64,000 bases of DNA from Luscinia megarhynchos. Taxonomy: Eukaryota > Chordata > Aves > Passeriformes > Turdidae. The position numbers were made by a program, and so were the translations under genes. The notes under the pieces are model-generated. The model ran no database searches, had not been told where the DNA came from, and saw nothing but the letters and a program-made list of their open reading frames with translations. Location: contig JAPFBE010000003.1 of the NCBI GenBank assembly GCA_034336665.1, forward strand, positions 63,779,352 to 63,843,351, in the 5' to 3' direction. Positions 25,891 through 39,200 of this stretch are shown piece after piece; position 1 is the stretch's first letter, and each line of letters opens with the position of its first letter.

Positions 25891-26375
25891 CGAAAGTCTG
25901 GGTGGTCTGGTTTCAAACTGAACACGACTTTCTAAGCATAAAGGAGAAAAAAAGGAACCATAAATTGAATACTAAACCTTCGGGAAGTGTTTGGTCACTA
26001 CATTTACCTTTTAATTCAAAGTAGAAGATGTTATATTAATAACATTTTAAAGCAGTATTTCCTCAAGCAGTTTTCCTTGAAGGAATTAATTCAGAAAGGA
26101 AGCAAATGGCGAAAAGGTTAATGCAAAGTATATGAAGAAATTCTGCAGCTTTCAGTGTTCTGAAAGAGGTGCTTATGCTTAGATTTAAGATAATTTAGAT
26201 TTCAGTAATACTGAATTGTCAGTAGGTGAATGTCAGGGGCAGTTTATAGGTTAAAAAAAAGTCTCAAGACACCTCATGTCCAACAGTGCTTGCCTGGATT
26301 CCAGGTCAAGTTTAAAAGTTGAACAAAAGCCCTAGCAACAACAGGCATTAGGGAGGCAAAATTTTCCTTCCAAAA

Positions 26376-26431
26376 TAATGATGATGATTATGACGACGAT
26401 GATGATGATGGCTATGGCAATGATGATGATT
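26376..26431. repeat. Interrupted (GAT)n trinucleotide repeat
   Basis: GAT/GAC units with several interruptions. The minus strand reads as a His-rich peptide (ATC/CAT/CAC codons), but only because of the repeat; there is no independent sign of coding. Confidence 0.9.
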
Positions 26432-27258
26432 AGGGTAGTGCTTGTAGGGTGACATGAAAAAACTAAACTTTCCCCTGTATTTTGATGGAATCCTGCTGAA
26501 AGAATATTCTACCTGTGAGTGAAGAGACTGTTTACTCTTGCTTTTTCTCACCAAAAATGTCTGGAAACCACAGTTTCATGCAACATTTGTGAACAAACAG
26601 AACTGTGCCAAAGACATACCTAACCTATCACAAAATATTCTTACAAAATACAAGCTGCAAGACTCAACACTTTAGCTATCTTCTAGCTGACAAGGGTGTA
26701 ATAACAGAAAGAAAAATAAGGAAGAGTTTTGATGTATAATCAACCCACCTAACTCCTAATTTATATTATTGGAGTAGGAGTAGATTCACACTTGGCTCCA
26801 ATGTTAGTCAAAAGTGCGATAGGAAAAGTGTGTTCTGGAGGTATCTCCAGCACAAGACTTATATCAGCAATTAGCTTTGTCTGTTTAGAGAACCAAGAAC
26901 AAATGCGGGGGTATCAAGAGAAAATTTAATTTGTTCTGGAATACAGAAAAAAAAAAATAGGGAGAATCTAGACTGCATTTTTTTAAACATAAATACCACT
27001 AATTTGTCGAATGAAATAATAGAAAACATTGCTTTTTCATAAAGAGATCAGTTTCCTTGTCTGGAATAATCATTTCGAATTGCACAGAACTTCATATTGC
27101 AGGAGTATCTTTTCTAAATTTTTTTCAAAAACTTTTGCCTATGGTTCTGCTGTGCTCTGATAATTCAAGTTTTTCTGGGAGAACAACTGGCCTTGGTCAT
27201 TTTCCATAGCACATTGTGAGTTCCATTTTAAGTCTTGACCACTTTGGTGAATGCCATC

Positions 27259-27279
27259 AAAAAGAAAAAAAAAAAAAAA
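27259..27279. repeat. Poly(A) tract
   Basis: About 20 A residues with a single G. There is no retroposon body on its 5' side that I recognise, so it is called simple sequence. Confidence 0.8.
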
Positions 27280-28100
27280 GTATTTTCTAACAGTTTTAAA
27301 AACTTTGCTAGGGAAAGAAAAAGCATGGGGAAGTCAAAATCAGTACTTTTGCTTAGGAGTAATTGTTCATATAACTCCATTCATCCATAAAAGAAAAGAA
27401 AATAACATAAAATTACTTCATAATTTGACATCAGTGAGCAATCTCTGTGTATATTGAATTGTGAAGAGTGATTCTGGCTAATGTATTTAGCAAACGCTGG
27501 AAAAAAAATAATTTTCAAATGTAAGTATTCAATCATGTAATTGCATTATTATTTCCATGATTTAGTTAGTTTCTCCTTTTTATTCTTTTCTTGTTCAAGA
27601 GTATTGAAGTGGTATTTCCAGTCCTATTGCGTCTTACTGACATCAGTAAGAATAGATTTCAAAGATTTTTCTTTGTTTTTGAAGCATATTGTTCTCTTCA
27701 TAAGAAACCAACTGGAGGCAAATGGTCCTCCTAGATACATTTGGTAATGACAAAATTAATTTTTTAAAAACTCATCCAAAACCACAATGTCTGATTGAGG
27801 GATTGTATTACATCTAACACTGTGGCATTGCTGGAAGTTCTGTGACAGGATATTGAAGTCACTTGGCCACTTAATGTCCTCTAGATCCTGGCTCCCTTGA
27901 ATCTTCTCTCAGAATAACTCAGTTGCAAAGGGGATGCTTGATGCCAGAGACTGCTGATGTGGCTGGGCTCATTTGGGAAGAGGGGTTTTTAAGGAGAGGG
28001 AAAGTTCACATCCAAGAAGACAGCTTAAAATATTTCTTCTCGAAGAATTTCTTAAGTAGAGAACCAGTTCCCAGTCCTGGTTGAAATTTATCAAAATTTC

Positions 28101-28139
28101 CTCACATGAGGTTTCTCAAGGGTAATCTCACATGAGGTT
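28101..28139. repeat. Short direct repeat, CTCACATGAGGTT twice
   Basis: The 13-mer CTCACATGAGGTT occurs at 28101-28113 and 28127-28139, a period of 26 bp. Each copy, with a flanking C at the first one, contains the small inverted repeat CTCA-CA-TGAG. Confidence 0.75.
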
Positions 28140-29334
28140 ACCAATGGGCAGACTTTCCTGTGGCTGAATCTGAATCTGTAACCTTCTATAAAAGTTGTAC
28201 TTTCATCTGTTGTTATCATAGTTCTCCTGCTCCTAAAATAGACCTCAGTCCAGGTTTTACAGAAATACTTCCCATCACATGGTATTCGCTGTCATAGAAA
28301 CCTGTTCCTTTCAGATTTTTCAGGGGTAACTTGAACTTGTCTTGAAACAGCTGCACAGCAGTTTCAAAACCAAAAAGTCAAGCTTAGCAAATTGTCATCT
28401 TCTTAAGGTGCAAGATGCTACAGAAACCAGTGCTTTTTTCTCCCTAAAGCTTTTTTTTTTTTACCAGGTCATCTATAAATATTCTTCAGCATCAATATTG
28501 AAAAGTTGTTCTTGCGTTGTCTGTTGAAGGCTTAGTCGTGCTTTTAAATGTATACCTGCAAAAATGTTGAAGCAGCAGAAAACATCAGTTTCTCTCCATG
28601 CCAAAATATATGCAGCTGAATGGAGAAAACCATTCATTGCTTTGTACTTTATTTCTGCCATTTTCTTCCTGGGTTAGTTTCCATTTCTGTGTGTCCCTCA
28701 CTTCCCGTTGGTATTTTCACAGTGCCATATAAAGATTTAATTTGATGAAAACTATTTGAAGCAGAGCAGCATGGTATTGGATTAATTAGGCAATTAAATA
28801 CAGCTGGAGGAGTCCCTCTTACAAGTCCTCACAGACACCATTCACTGATTATGTATACACATGGGAATATAGATTAGAAAGATTAGGTCATCTCATGCCC
28901 AAAACCCAGATGCAAGTTTGAAGATTGAATTATAAAGAGAATTTTTCAGTCTAGTATAACTGATAGGATTTATATTTGAACAGAAAAAGATGCTTCAAGA
29001 ATGAGACAAAGTTGTGTAAGAATAAAATGAACTGTTAAGTTAGGGGTACATAAGCACTTTTTTAGCAAATCATTAGCAAAGACTTTGAATATGCTTGAAA
29101 TGAAGCTAATTTCTTTTACTTAATGCTTAAAATAGAATCTGTTTACTTTAAAAAAAAATAATTTATGAAAGAAATTTCCAGAAAATCTTGCCCTTTAACA
29201 GAATCCCTATGTTTGTATCCTGCAGATTTTAGAAGTTGTGCATACAATGGTCAGAGAAGATCCATGTCTGTGTGCTTATTACAAACTTCAGTAGTAACAA
29301 TGACAAAGGTAACTTCAGTGTTTTCTGTACAGAG

Positions 29335-29964
29335 TCCCTGATGAAGTATTGCAGAGCTCAGTGAGTGTTGGCCCCTCCTTTTATGACCAGGTGACCCACC
29401 TGGTGCATGCATGTGGATGTTGTGTATCTGGACCTCAGCAAGGCCTTTGACTCTGTCTCCCACAGCACATTCCTGGAAAAGCTGCAGCCTGTGGCTTGGA
29501 CAGGAGCACTCTGTGCTGGGCTAAGAACTGGCTGGGCTCAGAGAGTGCTGGTGATCAGTCACCAGTGGTGTCCCTCAGGGATCAGTTGGACACTGTGCTG
29601 TAAAATATCTTTATTGATGATCTGGATGAGGGGATTGGGTCCACCATCATCAAATTTGCAGATGAAGCCAAGCTGGGAGGGAGTGTTGATCTGCTGGAGG
29701 GTAGGAGGGCTCTGCAGAAGGATATGGACAGGCTGAATAGAAAGGCAGAATCCAACAGTAGTAGGTTTAACAAGTCCAAGTGCTGAGTCGAGTCCTGCAC
29801 TTTGGCCACAGCAACCCCATGAACACTACAGAGGGAAGAGTGGCTGGAGAGCTCTCTGACAGAAAAGGACCCAAGGGTGCTGGTCAACAGCCACTGAACA
29901 TGAGCCAGAATGTGCCCAGGTGGCCAAGAAAGCCAATGGCATCCTGGCCTGTGTCAGCAATATA
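29335..29964 (+). mobile_element. CR1 LINE reverse-transcriptase fragment (broken ORF2), plus strand
   Basis: This is a remnant of the CR1 pol gene (endonuclease plus reverse transcriptase in intact elements). The translation near 29412-29475 reads DVVYLDLSKAFDSVSHS, the hallmark RT block around the first catalytic Asp. In another frame 29611-29634 gives IFIDDLDE, and 29652-29681 gives [10 protein letters not shown]. The later part matches the 'NSNKSKC...LHFGHSNP' and 'MSQNVPRWPRKPMAS' regions, again in shifted frames. Frame changes, internal deletions (for example just after 29580) and the change of the catalytic FADD to FADE make it a pseudogene. The 5' limit is approximate. On the 3' side the CR1 match stops at about 29964, before the CR1 3' UTR. 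Confidence 0.93.
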
Positions 29965-32900
29965 TCACCTCTTCTACTGTAAGTCCTCTATTTTCCCACT
30001 TTTTCTGTAACTTCTTCCCTTATCTTTCCTGGTCTGTTGGAGAGCGATGTGTGTTCACCAGGGGATTGGGTGGTCAGAAAGTGTGTGCAGTTCTCCTCTG
30101 GCCACATCACCAAATGAAACTGTGTCATCACTTAGATATAGTGTAGTAATTTAAAGTCACCTGTCAGATTTGAAAAACAATATTTTTTTTTTACACTTAG
30201 AAATGAGGTTTTGAGCCATTGGATGTAGTTTTGAGTTGCTGTTAATGGCAGGAAGAAACACTTTTCTTTAGTCAGTTATATTGACTGTTGATTGTGCATG
30301 TATCTCTCCCCCTGTTCTACAGACCACTCTCTTGCCCAAGAAAGCAGTTCTTGCTTCTGGAGCTATGCTAACAATGTTTTCTAAATATCCCATTAACCTC
30401 AGGCTTTGCTTGTCTTCTTATTTCTCTGTGTTGAATGTTTTCATTACTTCTTGTACATTTTGATCTGCTGTTTTAGGAACAATGGAATTCCCCAAGAATT
30501 CATTCTTTACTTTTAAAGGCTGTGGAAATACTTGTAATTCATTTTATCAAGAGGAACTTTAGAGTGAAATATAGGGAACATTCATTCTAGACTAGAAAAC
30601 TAGAAGACTAGATAACTAGCAATAATAATGCATAGTTTTTGATAATGCTCAAACTAATATCATAACTTCAGTGTCAAAACTGATGAGTTGTCCTGGACAT
30701 TATAAAAATTTGCTCTTGATTTATACTTACCTTTATGCATTTTGTTTTCTCTCTTGGATCTCCCTTGGACCTATGTGGGACTCAGTTTAGTTATGCTTAA
30801 ATCCTTATAGACACTAAAAATGGCACAAAAGTCTCATTCTTTGTCAGAATCCCATGAATGTTATATAAGAAAATAGGACTAGGTGAAAAAAGGCAGATTA
30901 TACAAATCTACAGCTGCAAAAAGCTGTTGTATTATAGATGTTAGTCTAGGATTATCTACTATGAGCTTTCCAAAAAAACACACTGCAGCATGCAAGCAAA
31001 AGTTATTATACATTGCTGGAGCACTGAACAGAGCACCACCAGTATCTGAGAATATTGTATATAGCTAATTAGGTGAATGTGAGAAGCAGATAAAAAAAGC
31101 CTGAATATGTTTCTGACAATTTGAATTTTAATTAAAAATATTTTTATACAGCTCAGTAAGCAACCCTGAAGTTAGTGTCTGCAATTAAGTCTTCAGTGCT
31201 GCAAATGGTGAATTTGTCACAGCAAATAATTTAATAATAGTAAGGCTGACCTGTTCTGTTTAATCCTTGCTAATTACTGTTCTTTAGCTATCTACTATGG
31301 CAACTGTAGAATAAATGTAGAAAATGAGATTTTTTTTCTTTTGTTGGCGTAAATAATGTGATGATAAATTTCCCATCCTCATTGCCCTTTTTCTGCTCTG
31401 CATTGCAGCAGTGTCAGCTTGATGGTACTTTCAAAGGTCACAGTCATGCTTTTGAACTCTACCCTTGTTTATGGGCATCTACCCTGAACTGGCTGATCAC
31501 TGCTTTGTACCTTATCCTTCATTTTTTGACAACAGCTACTCCTGTCAGTGTTCATCAGATATAAATAGATTATTAGAGTCCATGGCTTCTGCTTGATTTT
31601 TTTTTTACTTGAGGTCTAAATGGATGTAATTTCTAAAGTACTCAGTTCCTTTCTTTAAGTTTGCTAAGGTAGATTGCTACATGAATAAGGGTGACATCAT
31701 CTCTGTGTGGGAAGTATTGAAGAGAACAGAAAGCATGTGTCTGGAGTGACTTGCTACTTTAGGATATTTTCCACAAAATGTGTTGTACCTAAATGGATTT
31801 GGAATGATGGAATAATATTGGAAGAGTTTCTGTTCACTAAACTGCAGGGGCTCTAAGAAAGGCCTTAGGCTTACAGATGTGTCTAGAAAGTAGAGTGGGC
31901 CAATAGAATCTACAGAATTATAGAGCTGATTCTGAGGATCTGATTTCCAAAACGAATGTATTTACATTTTTCTGTTTTGGGGTTTTTCTCCCCCTTCCAT
32001 GGAATGTGTCCATTTGTGCCTGAAATGCTTTAGTTGTACACCTAGAATTTCTTCCAGTTGCTTCCAAATGCTTCCACCTTCCAGCCTGGTTTCATGGAAC
32101 AGGAATTGCAGTTAGGCATCCCATGACCATTCTGCAATGGAAATTAGAGTATATGAGGGAAAACCAGGAAATTCACCTTCAAGGTACACTCCTGATCTGA
32201 ATTAGCACACTAATGTGGGGTAAAAAAATAATAAAGATTAATGAGTGGGTGAGAGGAAGTATATGCTGCATTTTAAAGTGAAACAATGATATAATGTATT
32301 TAATTTCTCTTATATATGTTTACAAGGATATCCGTAAAATAGAAGTTTCCCAAGAAAATTAATCAGGGAAAGTAGATAAGCTTATATCAGAGTTTAATTT
32401 GTTAAAGCTGTTAAAGAAAACAGATAAAATTAACATAAAAGCAGGTATAAGTAATTTCACAGAGAAAAACACTAGCTATTAACTAATGTGTTACTATAGT
32501 GAAGAGAGGGTAATCATGCAGCTGAGACCTCAATAGAAGTGGAATGAATGTAAATTAATTTGGATTATAAATAGAGCAAAAAATCCATAACTATGCTTAA
32601 GGATAAAAGAAATCTACATGGAAGTGATGAGCTCTGTATCTTTTAATACTTTCCAAAAACTGTGATTTGGTGTTTGCCAGTAAAGATCCTGTAAGAGCTT
32701 CAACAGACAATTGTAACAGTCTTTCTATGATGTCAGGAAAAAAATTGGACCAAGTGAATAAAAATTAAATTTAGAAATGAAAAATGAAGAAATTAAATAA
32801 AAGATACATTTGGTGCATTACTGCTTATTTTCTCTTTCATAATTTATTAGAAAATGAATTAAGACATACAATTTGCTGCTTTAATCCTGTGTCCTCTTCA

Positions 32901-33160
32901 CAAATACTTCTCACAAAATACTTGTATGGTTGTCTTTATATTGTCCTAACCAGACAGATGAAAAAAAACCATGAAAAATCAATAAATATTAATTTTCCAT
33001 GTTTTTGTAACCTGATACCAAATGAATTACAAGTACTTCTTCAGCTTTTAAAGGATAAGAATGAATTCTTGGGAAATTCTATTGATCCTTTAATAGTAAA
33101 GCTAAAAGAACCTTTGTCTCCAGCAGTTTTGTTGGGGTTTTTTAACATTCATTTATATTA
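29965..33160. other. Unique AT-rich non-coding DNA
   Basis: CR1 similarity stops at about 29964; the following 200 bp are not a clear CR1 continuation. The rest shows no recognisable gene. The plus-strand frame at 32784-33161 (125 codons) is AT-rich and Lys/Leu/Phe-rich with no motif I recognise. Confidence 0.45.
30587..30620. repeat. Degenerate ACTAGA-type simple repeat
   Basis: Four to five copies of a CTAG-centred 7-8 bp unit (variants ACTAGAAA, ACTAGAAG, ACTAGATA). Confidence 0.7.
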
Positions 33161-33268
33161 AACCTTGAATGCTTCCAGGGATGGGGCATCCAGAACTTCT
33201 TGGGACTAAGTGTTTAAGTTCCCTCATTGTATATGGTGCTAATTTCTTTATTTGGAACTAAATCCTGT
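33161..33268 (-). mobile_element. Short CR1 LINE scrap, minus strand
   Basis: The plus strand carries the reverse complement of a CR1 3' block: CCTTGAATGCTTCCAGGGAT, GGGGCATCCAGAACTTCTTG, CCCTCATTGTA and then CTAATTTCTTTATTTGGAACT. Both CR1 ends are missing. It is clearly diverged and non-coding. Confidence 0.8.
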
Positions 33269-36200
33269 AGCTAGACACTTATCAGGAGTTGCCATATTCT
33301 ACATTTCTCAACAGGTTAAGGATAAGATTCCCTTATCATTGAAAACAGTTATCTGTTTGTTGGGTCTGAAATAATTGATTTGTTTTCATGCATAGATATT
33401 CAGATAATTTCCTGGGGAAAAGTTAACAGAATAAAATAAAAGAGATAAATTATGTTCTACATTAAATTTCCCATTTGCTTTAAGATGATGAATATAGCAT
33501 AACATTTAAATATTGGCTGTCATAACTCACCAGAAAGAACAGTTCACCTAGTCAGACAGGAGAAACAACAGTTTTCTGATAGTTTGCATAGAGTGTTTAT
33601 CATTCACTTATTTCTTTGAGAGGATTTGTCTGAAGTTAGAGGTTTGTAATTTTATTACTCCTCAGCTTTTATATTTTCTCTTTATAAATCTGGACAATCT
33701 ATGTTCAGTGAACCTTCAGGAGTTCCTCCACCCAGTGTACAGTTGTCTCTGAGAAATGATGGATTTTGAGAAGCACCTCTGAGATTCATTGAAGCATTTA
33801 AATTAAATTAAAAACAGAAGAACTTTTTGTTCCTAATTCAGCCATAAATGTTGTCACAAAAAGTAGACCCATTAGATATGGTTAGGCAGACTTTGGGTCC
33901 TAATTTTACAGGAAATCTTTGGCTCCTGGTTCCAGAAATATATCACTTGAACACAGAAAATCAAGCATTTCAGTGCAGTGCAAACCAGACAGCTGCTAGC
34001 ACTGAAGAGAAAAATCAATGTAAAATCTTGCCACATTCTCAGATGAAACAACCAAAATCTCGTTGGAAGATCTGATCATATATAAGACTAATTTTTGAGA
34101 AATTGGTTGAATTTTTTTTAATGGATCTGGGAATATGCTTGTTTAATGGAGGAAGAGAATTTTTCTAAGAGCTTGTAAGCATTTCTGTTCAAATCCTTTT
34201 TTTTTTTTTTAAATCATAAATCTCGGGGGAAAACTTACTAGGTATTTTGCAGAAAATCAGAGAATTTAATTTGGCTTTCAGAACGTTTACTGATTGAGTA
34301 ATGATGTGAAGTCAGCACACTTTTCATGGTCTATTTAGCTTTTTGGAAACTGGTTAAACATTCATTTGATTGTGGTCAGGATGTTCCATACAGTCAGGCA
34401 ATCTGTGCAATCTCATGTAAAGTCTTTGATATCCAATGGCTGGAAACATTTAAAAGTTTAAAAGCAAAATGTTTTAGAAAGTCACACTGCCTCTTGGAAT
34501 AATGGGGCTGGGGCTGAAGGAAATTGTCTTTTCATTATCTGGAGGAATAAACTAGAAGCAAAAAAAGGTGACTCATATTCAGTCCATTGAGAAACCTTTC
34601 AAGACCATCCTTACTTTTGAGAAGTGACACTAAGAATGTAGTAGGTAGGGGAATATGGGGAAACAGCAAATATCAGACATGCAAGGAGAGCCTGAGGCAG
34701 CTGAGATCGGGAATCTGCCTGATTTAGACTTTGTCTTATTTAAGCTATGCATTTTTTCCTTAAGTCCACTTGTTCAGTTCAAACAGCTCAAAACAGAAGT
34801 GTTATGGCTCCTGCCCTCTTTGGCTGAGTGGCAAGGCTACAATCTGAGATTTGTGTAACCCCCCAAATCGTGTCCATATGTGGTCTAGACTAAGAGGTCT
34901 CTGCTTGCCCATGGGCACCCTGCTGTGAAAGCAATGTGCTATGGGCAGCATCCCTCTTCCTGCTCCATAGCAGCAGCCAGCTGCCACTTCTCATGTTTTT
35001 TTGGAGGGCTTTGTTGGCAGCAAGATAACTCTTGAGCCGTGCACTGAAGACTGGTGTAGATGCCTATGCATGAATGGTCGAGTCAAATGTTCTGGTTTGT
35101 CCTTTGCCACAAGTCAGGCTGGGTAATGAGAACAGTCCTTTCTGCCTTGGTATATGTTCAGCCCACTAGCTGGCTTTAAAAAGAAAAAATGTCAGGCTTT
35201 TATTTTCCATCAGATTTCCAGGGCAAAAAATAAAGCAGTTTGCTGACATTTCAGAGGACTTGCAAAGATGTAATGTGCTATAAAAATGGATGAGGCAATG
35301 AAGGACTTATTCAACATATTAAAGGATTTAGAGAAATGATCGAGGATTAAAGATTGGAGAAGAGAAGCTGAATTAAGAAACTCCCTTTAAGAGAGTTCAT
35401 AACTACAGAACAGTAAAGAATCATGAAGTATTTTGGTCTAATCCTTTAAAAGCATGTTGAATAATCGATCAAAACAGCAGCAACAATAACAAAGTGAAGT
35501 AATAGCAGAAGCAAAAACAAACCAAAACCAGTGCAGAGTCTCCAGAAAATAACTCTAGAATGTTTCTTTGTTTTTGTGTGCAGTATAACAACTTGCCTTT
35601 TCAGATTCTCCAAGGAAAATGGGAGAAAGACAGTGGGAGTTAGGTCTGGTCCTGTACTCTCATGCTTTAGTGCATTTTATGGAGAGCAGTTATGGCACCT
35701 AACATGTTCCTCCCATACTGCAGTTGAATCCAAAGTAAATTTGTCCGGGACCGATAATCTGGATAAAGACAGATAATGTGTAGTAAGGAAGTTCTATTCC
35801 TACCTTTTTGTGTTTTGGATACTTTGCTTATCTTTGATGATTCCTAGAACGAGAAATATCTGCCAGATACCTTGGAAGTTACCAAGGAAGGAGACAATTC
35901 TAGAAATTGTTGAGATGATTTCTCCTCCTATACCCATCCTTTTTTTCTGATTTAGAATCTGACTATTACTTTGCCAATATATTACCAGATGTCAGTAAAG
36001 CAAACAAACAAAAATGCTTTTGTAGAAAATCCATGTCATAACTGCTGACAAAATTCTCTATTAGCCTGCTGCTAAGAGGGTCAGGTGTGGACTTGTTCTG
36101 TCTAGGCAGAAATAACCCGTGTCTGCAAAGATGACCTGTGGTTATTAGATATTCTAGATTTTAAAATTATTAGAAACCTGGCCGTATGAAAGTCAGTGAA

Positions 36201-38689
36201 AATGGTAGTTATTTCAGTGGATCAGGTTTTCATTTCTTCTCCTTTTTGTTTGACAACTTATCTGAAAATAAATCTATGACCACAGGTCAGAAAAATAAAT
36301 AAAGTCAGAGGAAGAAAAGTAAGTCTTTGAAAATTACCTAATTTTGGAGAGTTAGATAACCTTTATTCATTGACCACATATTGATTCCTGAAGAAAAATC
36401 ATCATCTCTGTAGTTTTAAAATTCTTAACATAGTATTAAAACTGTGCTAGAAGGGCATAGACGCTTAAATTTATGCAAGTTTTTCTGCAGATTTTCAGCA
36501 ATTGTTTTCTTTCTACAGTCTTTGTTTTGCCAGCAAGGACTGTTCTTGTATATTTGTTTTTGAGAATCTGTCTCTCTGTAGTAATATAAGAATCCATTGA
36601 TGGATTTAATGAAATTTAATTAAATTTGATTTTTATTAATATGGTAAATCGTAATTGCAATTTTAGAGGGTGTCTACTATAAGACACAGCAATTTATTAG
36701 CATAATCACAGACTGTCTATTTAAAGGTCATTCTTGCTTCCCAGTTTATTTGCACTAACATAAAAATATTACCTGCCCTAAAGATAAAGCAATATGAAAG
36801 GAACCTTAATATATTTCCTTTAATAAAGAAAAAAAGTATAAGTTGTTTCTAAGAAGGTCTCTTTTAATGACAATGTTGCTTTGAAAAGCAACAGCTGGAA
36901 GTCAAAAGTGTTCTGATGCGTGTAAAGCTGAGAATTCCTAAATTGTGTTCAGTATGTTCAGTAAATAAAATTGGATTATTGCTGGAAAATTCAGTTCCTG
37001 TTTTAACATTGCCTGAATCAGAGAGGTGAATTTCATTCAGACTGCTTTGTCAGAAATCAGAAAGCCACCTTAGGCCTTTTAAATGCTCAAGTACTTTTCA
37101 AGGGAAAATGAATGGGAACAAATGTTAAAAATAATAGGTTAAAAGCGATGATTATGTCAGACAGTGAGTAAGTAGCAAAATGACCCAGCAGTGCTTTTAA
37201 AGAGAGTAATTTATTGCTAGTTTAGACTAAAAATAAAATGTAGATTTAAATGAAAACTAATTTTAAAAGGAATAGAGTGGAATTCTTGTGGAGATAGGAC
37301 TGATATGATCAGTTTATTCAATCTTCTACATGAAATGTTTAGATTAAAGGCACTTTGGAATACTACAGTAGAGGTAAAGCATCATCCTTTCTCTTGCACA
37401 GCTTGCAGGCAAAATCAAAATACAGCTCTTTCAAGTTTATGAAACCTGATTGAAACTAGCAAATAAACAAACTATTCATTATTGCCTGACAAGACTCAGC
37501 AGCAGAACAGAGCTCATGAGAGTCTGGGATCAGTGATTACCATCTCCCAGCTGAATGCCATGTCCCAGCTCCTCGGGGTAGATTTATCATCATGCATTCA
37601 AGTGCCAGTGTAACATTTCCTTCTCTTTGAATGTGTGTGAATGTGACGTTCAGAGTGCTGTTCCACAGATGCTTTTTCAAAACAACAATGTAATTCTCTT
37701 TTAGAAACCCTCCTGTTAAAAAGAGAAGGCATTCAAGGTATTCATCACAGTCCCAGATCCAGGCTCACTCTCATGTGGAAGCAGAAAGCAGCCCCTGGCA
37801 CAGAAGCCAGTGTCCCATCTCCAGAAATGCACTTCTTTCCTCTCAGCACATTGCTCCAGTCTAAATCTTGGTCAAATATCAGCTAAGTTCTATGGCTTCA
37901 CCTGGACCGTCTGTCTATAACATATTCTTATTAAAAGCACTTAAACAGCATTGAGTCCCTCTGCAGAACAAAGCCTCTCCTGACTCAGGACCACAGGTGT
38001 GCCAGCTGAGGACCCTTGAACATTATTGGTATCTGAGCATCCTCATCTAAATTAAGATGGACTTTATTAATTTACTTTTGCTTCATCGTCAGAATTTTTC
38101 TTCCCAACATACAGGCATGATGAGGTTTTTGTTTTCAAATTATAATTAAATTATATTATGGCTTAGTGTGCTTAGTTCCATACAGGTGCATGGCATTTGT
38201 GCCATGAAAGCTGATTGAAAAGAGCAATGCTCTGAAGATAAAGAAAACCTATTTTAACTCTGAATGAACTTGCCAGGCACTCTCATTTTGGGGTTTTTTC
38301 CCATCATTGAGGCTGCAATCACCTATATTTTTTTTCTAACTCTTCTGCAGTTTTCTCAAATGAACAGTGATCATGAATAGTGAAAAAGCACCCATTTTAG
38401 AGAGGCTAGGTGGGCTGGAGCACTCCACATCACCTGAGCTGCTCTCCAGGATCATTCCCTGCATGGGTGATGGTAGCCATATAGTCACACTACTCAGTAC
38501 CAAAGTACAGGGGTACAAGAATGTGCTTTGTAGCTGCCATAAGTTTTCTCCATCTCAGTGTCTGCATTTCTCCTACAACCTAAAATTCACTTGGACCACA
38601 CTAAATAAGCATTCCTGTGCCTTAATCTCTTTAATCCCCTACAGTTTAATCCCTCCCTTAGCAGAACTGCTGGGTGCTTGATGGCTGCT
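33269..38689. other. Unique non-coding DNA
   Basis: No gene or transposon is recognised. A GC-richer pocket at about 34800-35050 and an AT-rich block at about 36590-36790 with TTAATTAAA-like words were inspected without a firm call. No frame longer than about 104 codons occurs. Confidence 0.45.
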
Positions 38690-39200
38690 TCCACTCTGCA
38701 GGGAGTGCTGGATATATGCTCTGCAATATGTTAGCCATTGGCAAAAGCCAAGGGGTGATGCAGATGCTGCTCCTGCTTTTGCAGCAGCTGAGGCAGCAGG
38801 GATGGGAGTGAGAGATTGCTGGTATCAGAGTGAGAGCAGATGTGAGCACAGCTCTGCAGGCTGGACAGTGGGGTGCCTGCCTGGGACTTGAGAGGCTCTG
38901 GGATGTTTAAGGTAGGAGCCATGAAGCAGAACAGGTTGCATTTGTGCTCATTTGTGCAGATGTTGCTGGGCTTTACTGCACCACAACTCACAGCCGTCAC
39001 CTCAGATGGACACTTGTGTGGGGGCCCGAGCAGGGTGCAAAGCTGAGTTGTCAGCAGTGGGTTACCTGCTGGCATGGCTCTGGGGCAGCTCCATGACACT
39101 AGAGATGAGCATGGGTGTGCTTTTCCCCCACTCTTTGTCTCTGGACACAGCTGCAGCACAGGGCAGCACGGCCTCCCTATGGCCACAGGCCACCAAGAAT
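38690..39200. other. GC-richer patch of unknown nature
   Basis: About 500 bp visibly richer in G and C than the surrounding DNA, with several CAGC/GCTG words and few CpGs, so it is not a CpG island. A minus-strand frame is open for about 150 codons (38731-39186) but begins with GTG, not ATG, and has no recognisable domain. A plus-strand frame (38952-39206) also runs open. A decayed transposon, a non-coding exon or simple compositional heterogeneity are all possible. Confidence 0.35.

Larger units (their letters stand above)
18395..29334. other. Long unique AT-rich non-coding stretch
   Basis: I recognise no gene and no interspersed transposon in about 11 kb. Frames such as 21647-21997 (-, 116 codons) and 24153-24500 (-, 115 codons) have no recognisable motif. 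Simple repeats and small duplications inside it are listed separately. A GC-richer pocket at about 20030-20330 gives no identifiable product. Confidence 0.45.

Noticed and set aside
26348..26554. Histidine-rich protein frame on the minus strand
   Set aside because: The His run is only the translation of an interrupted GAT repeat; nothing else supports coding.
29407..29736. Functional reverse-transcriptase gene
   Set aside because: The RT blocks lie in different frames, internal segments are deleted and a catalytic Asp is changed; it is a CR1 fossil.
31909..31945. CR1 3' end (AGAATCTACAGAATTATAGAG)
   Set aside because: Only the degenerate terminal-repeat-like words match. The following sequence does not continue into CR1, so chance similarity is likely.
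32784..33161. 125-codon plus-strand frame
   Set aside because: AT-rich low-complexity composition, no domain, and its end coincides with the start of a CR1 scrap.
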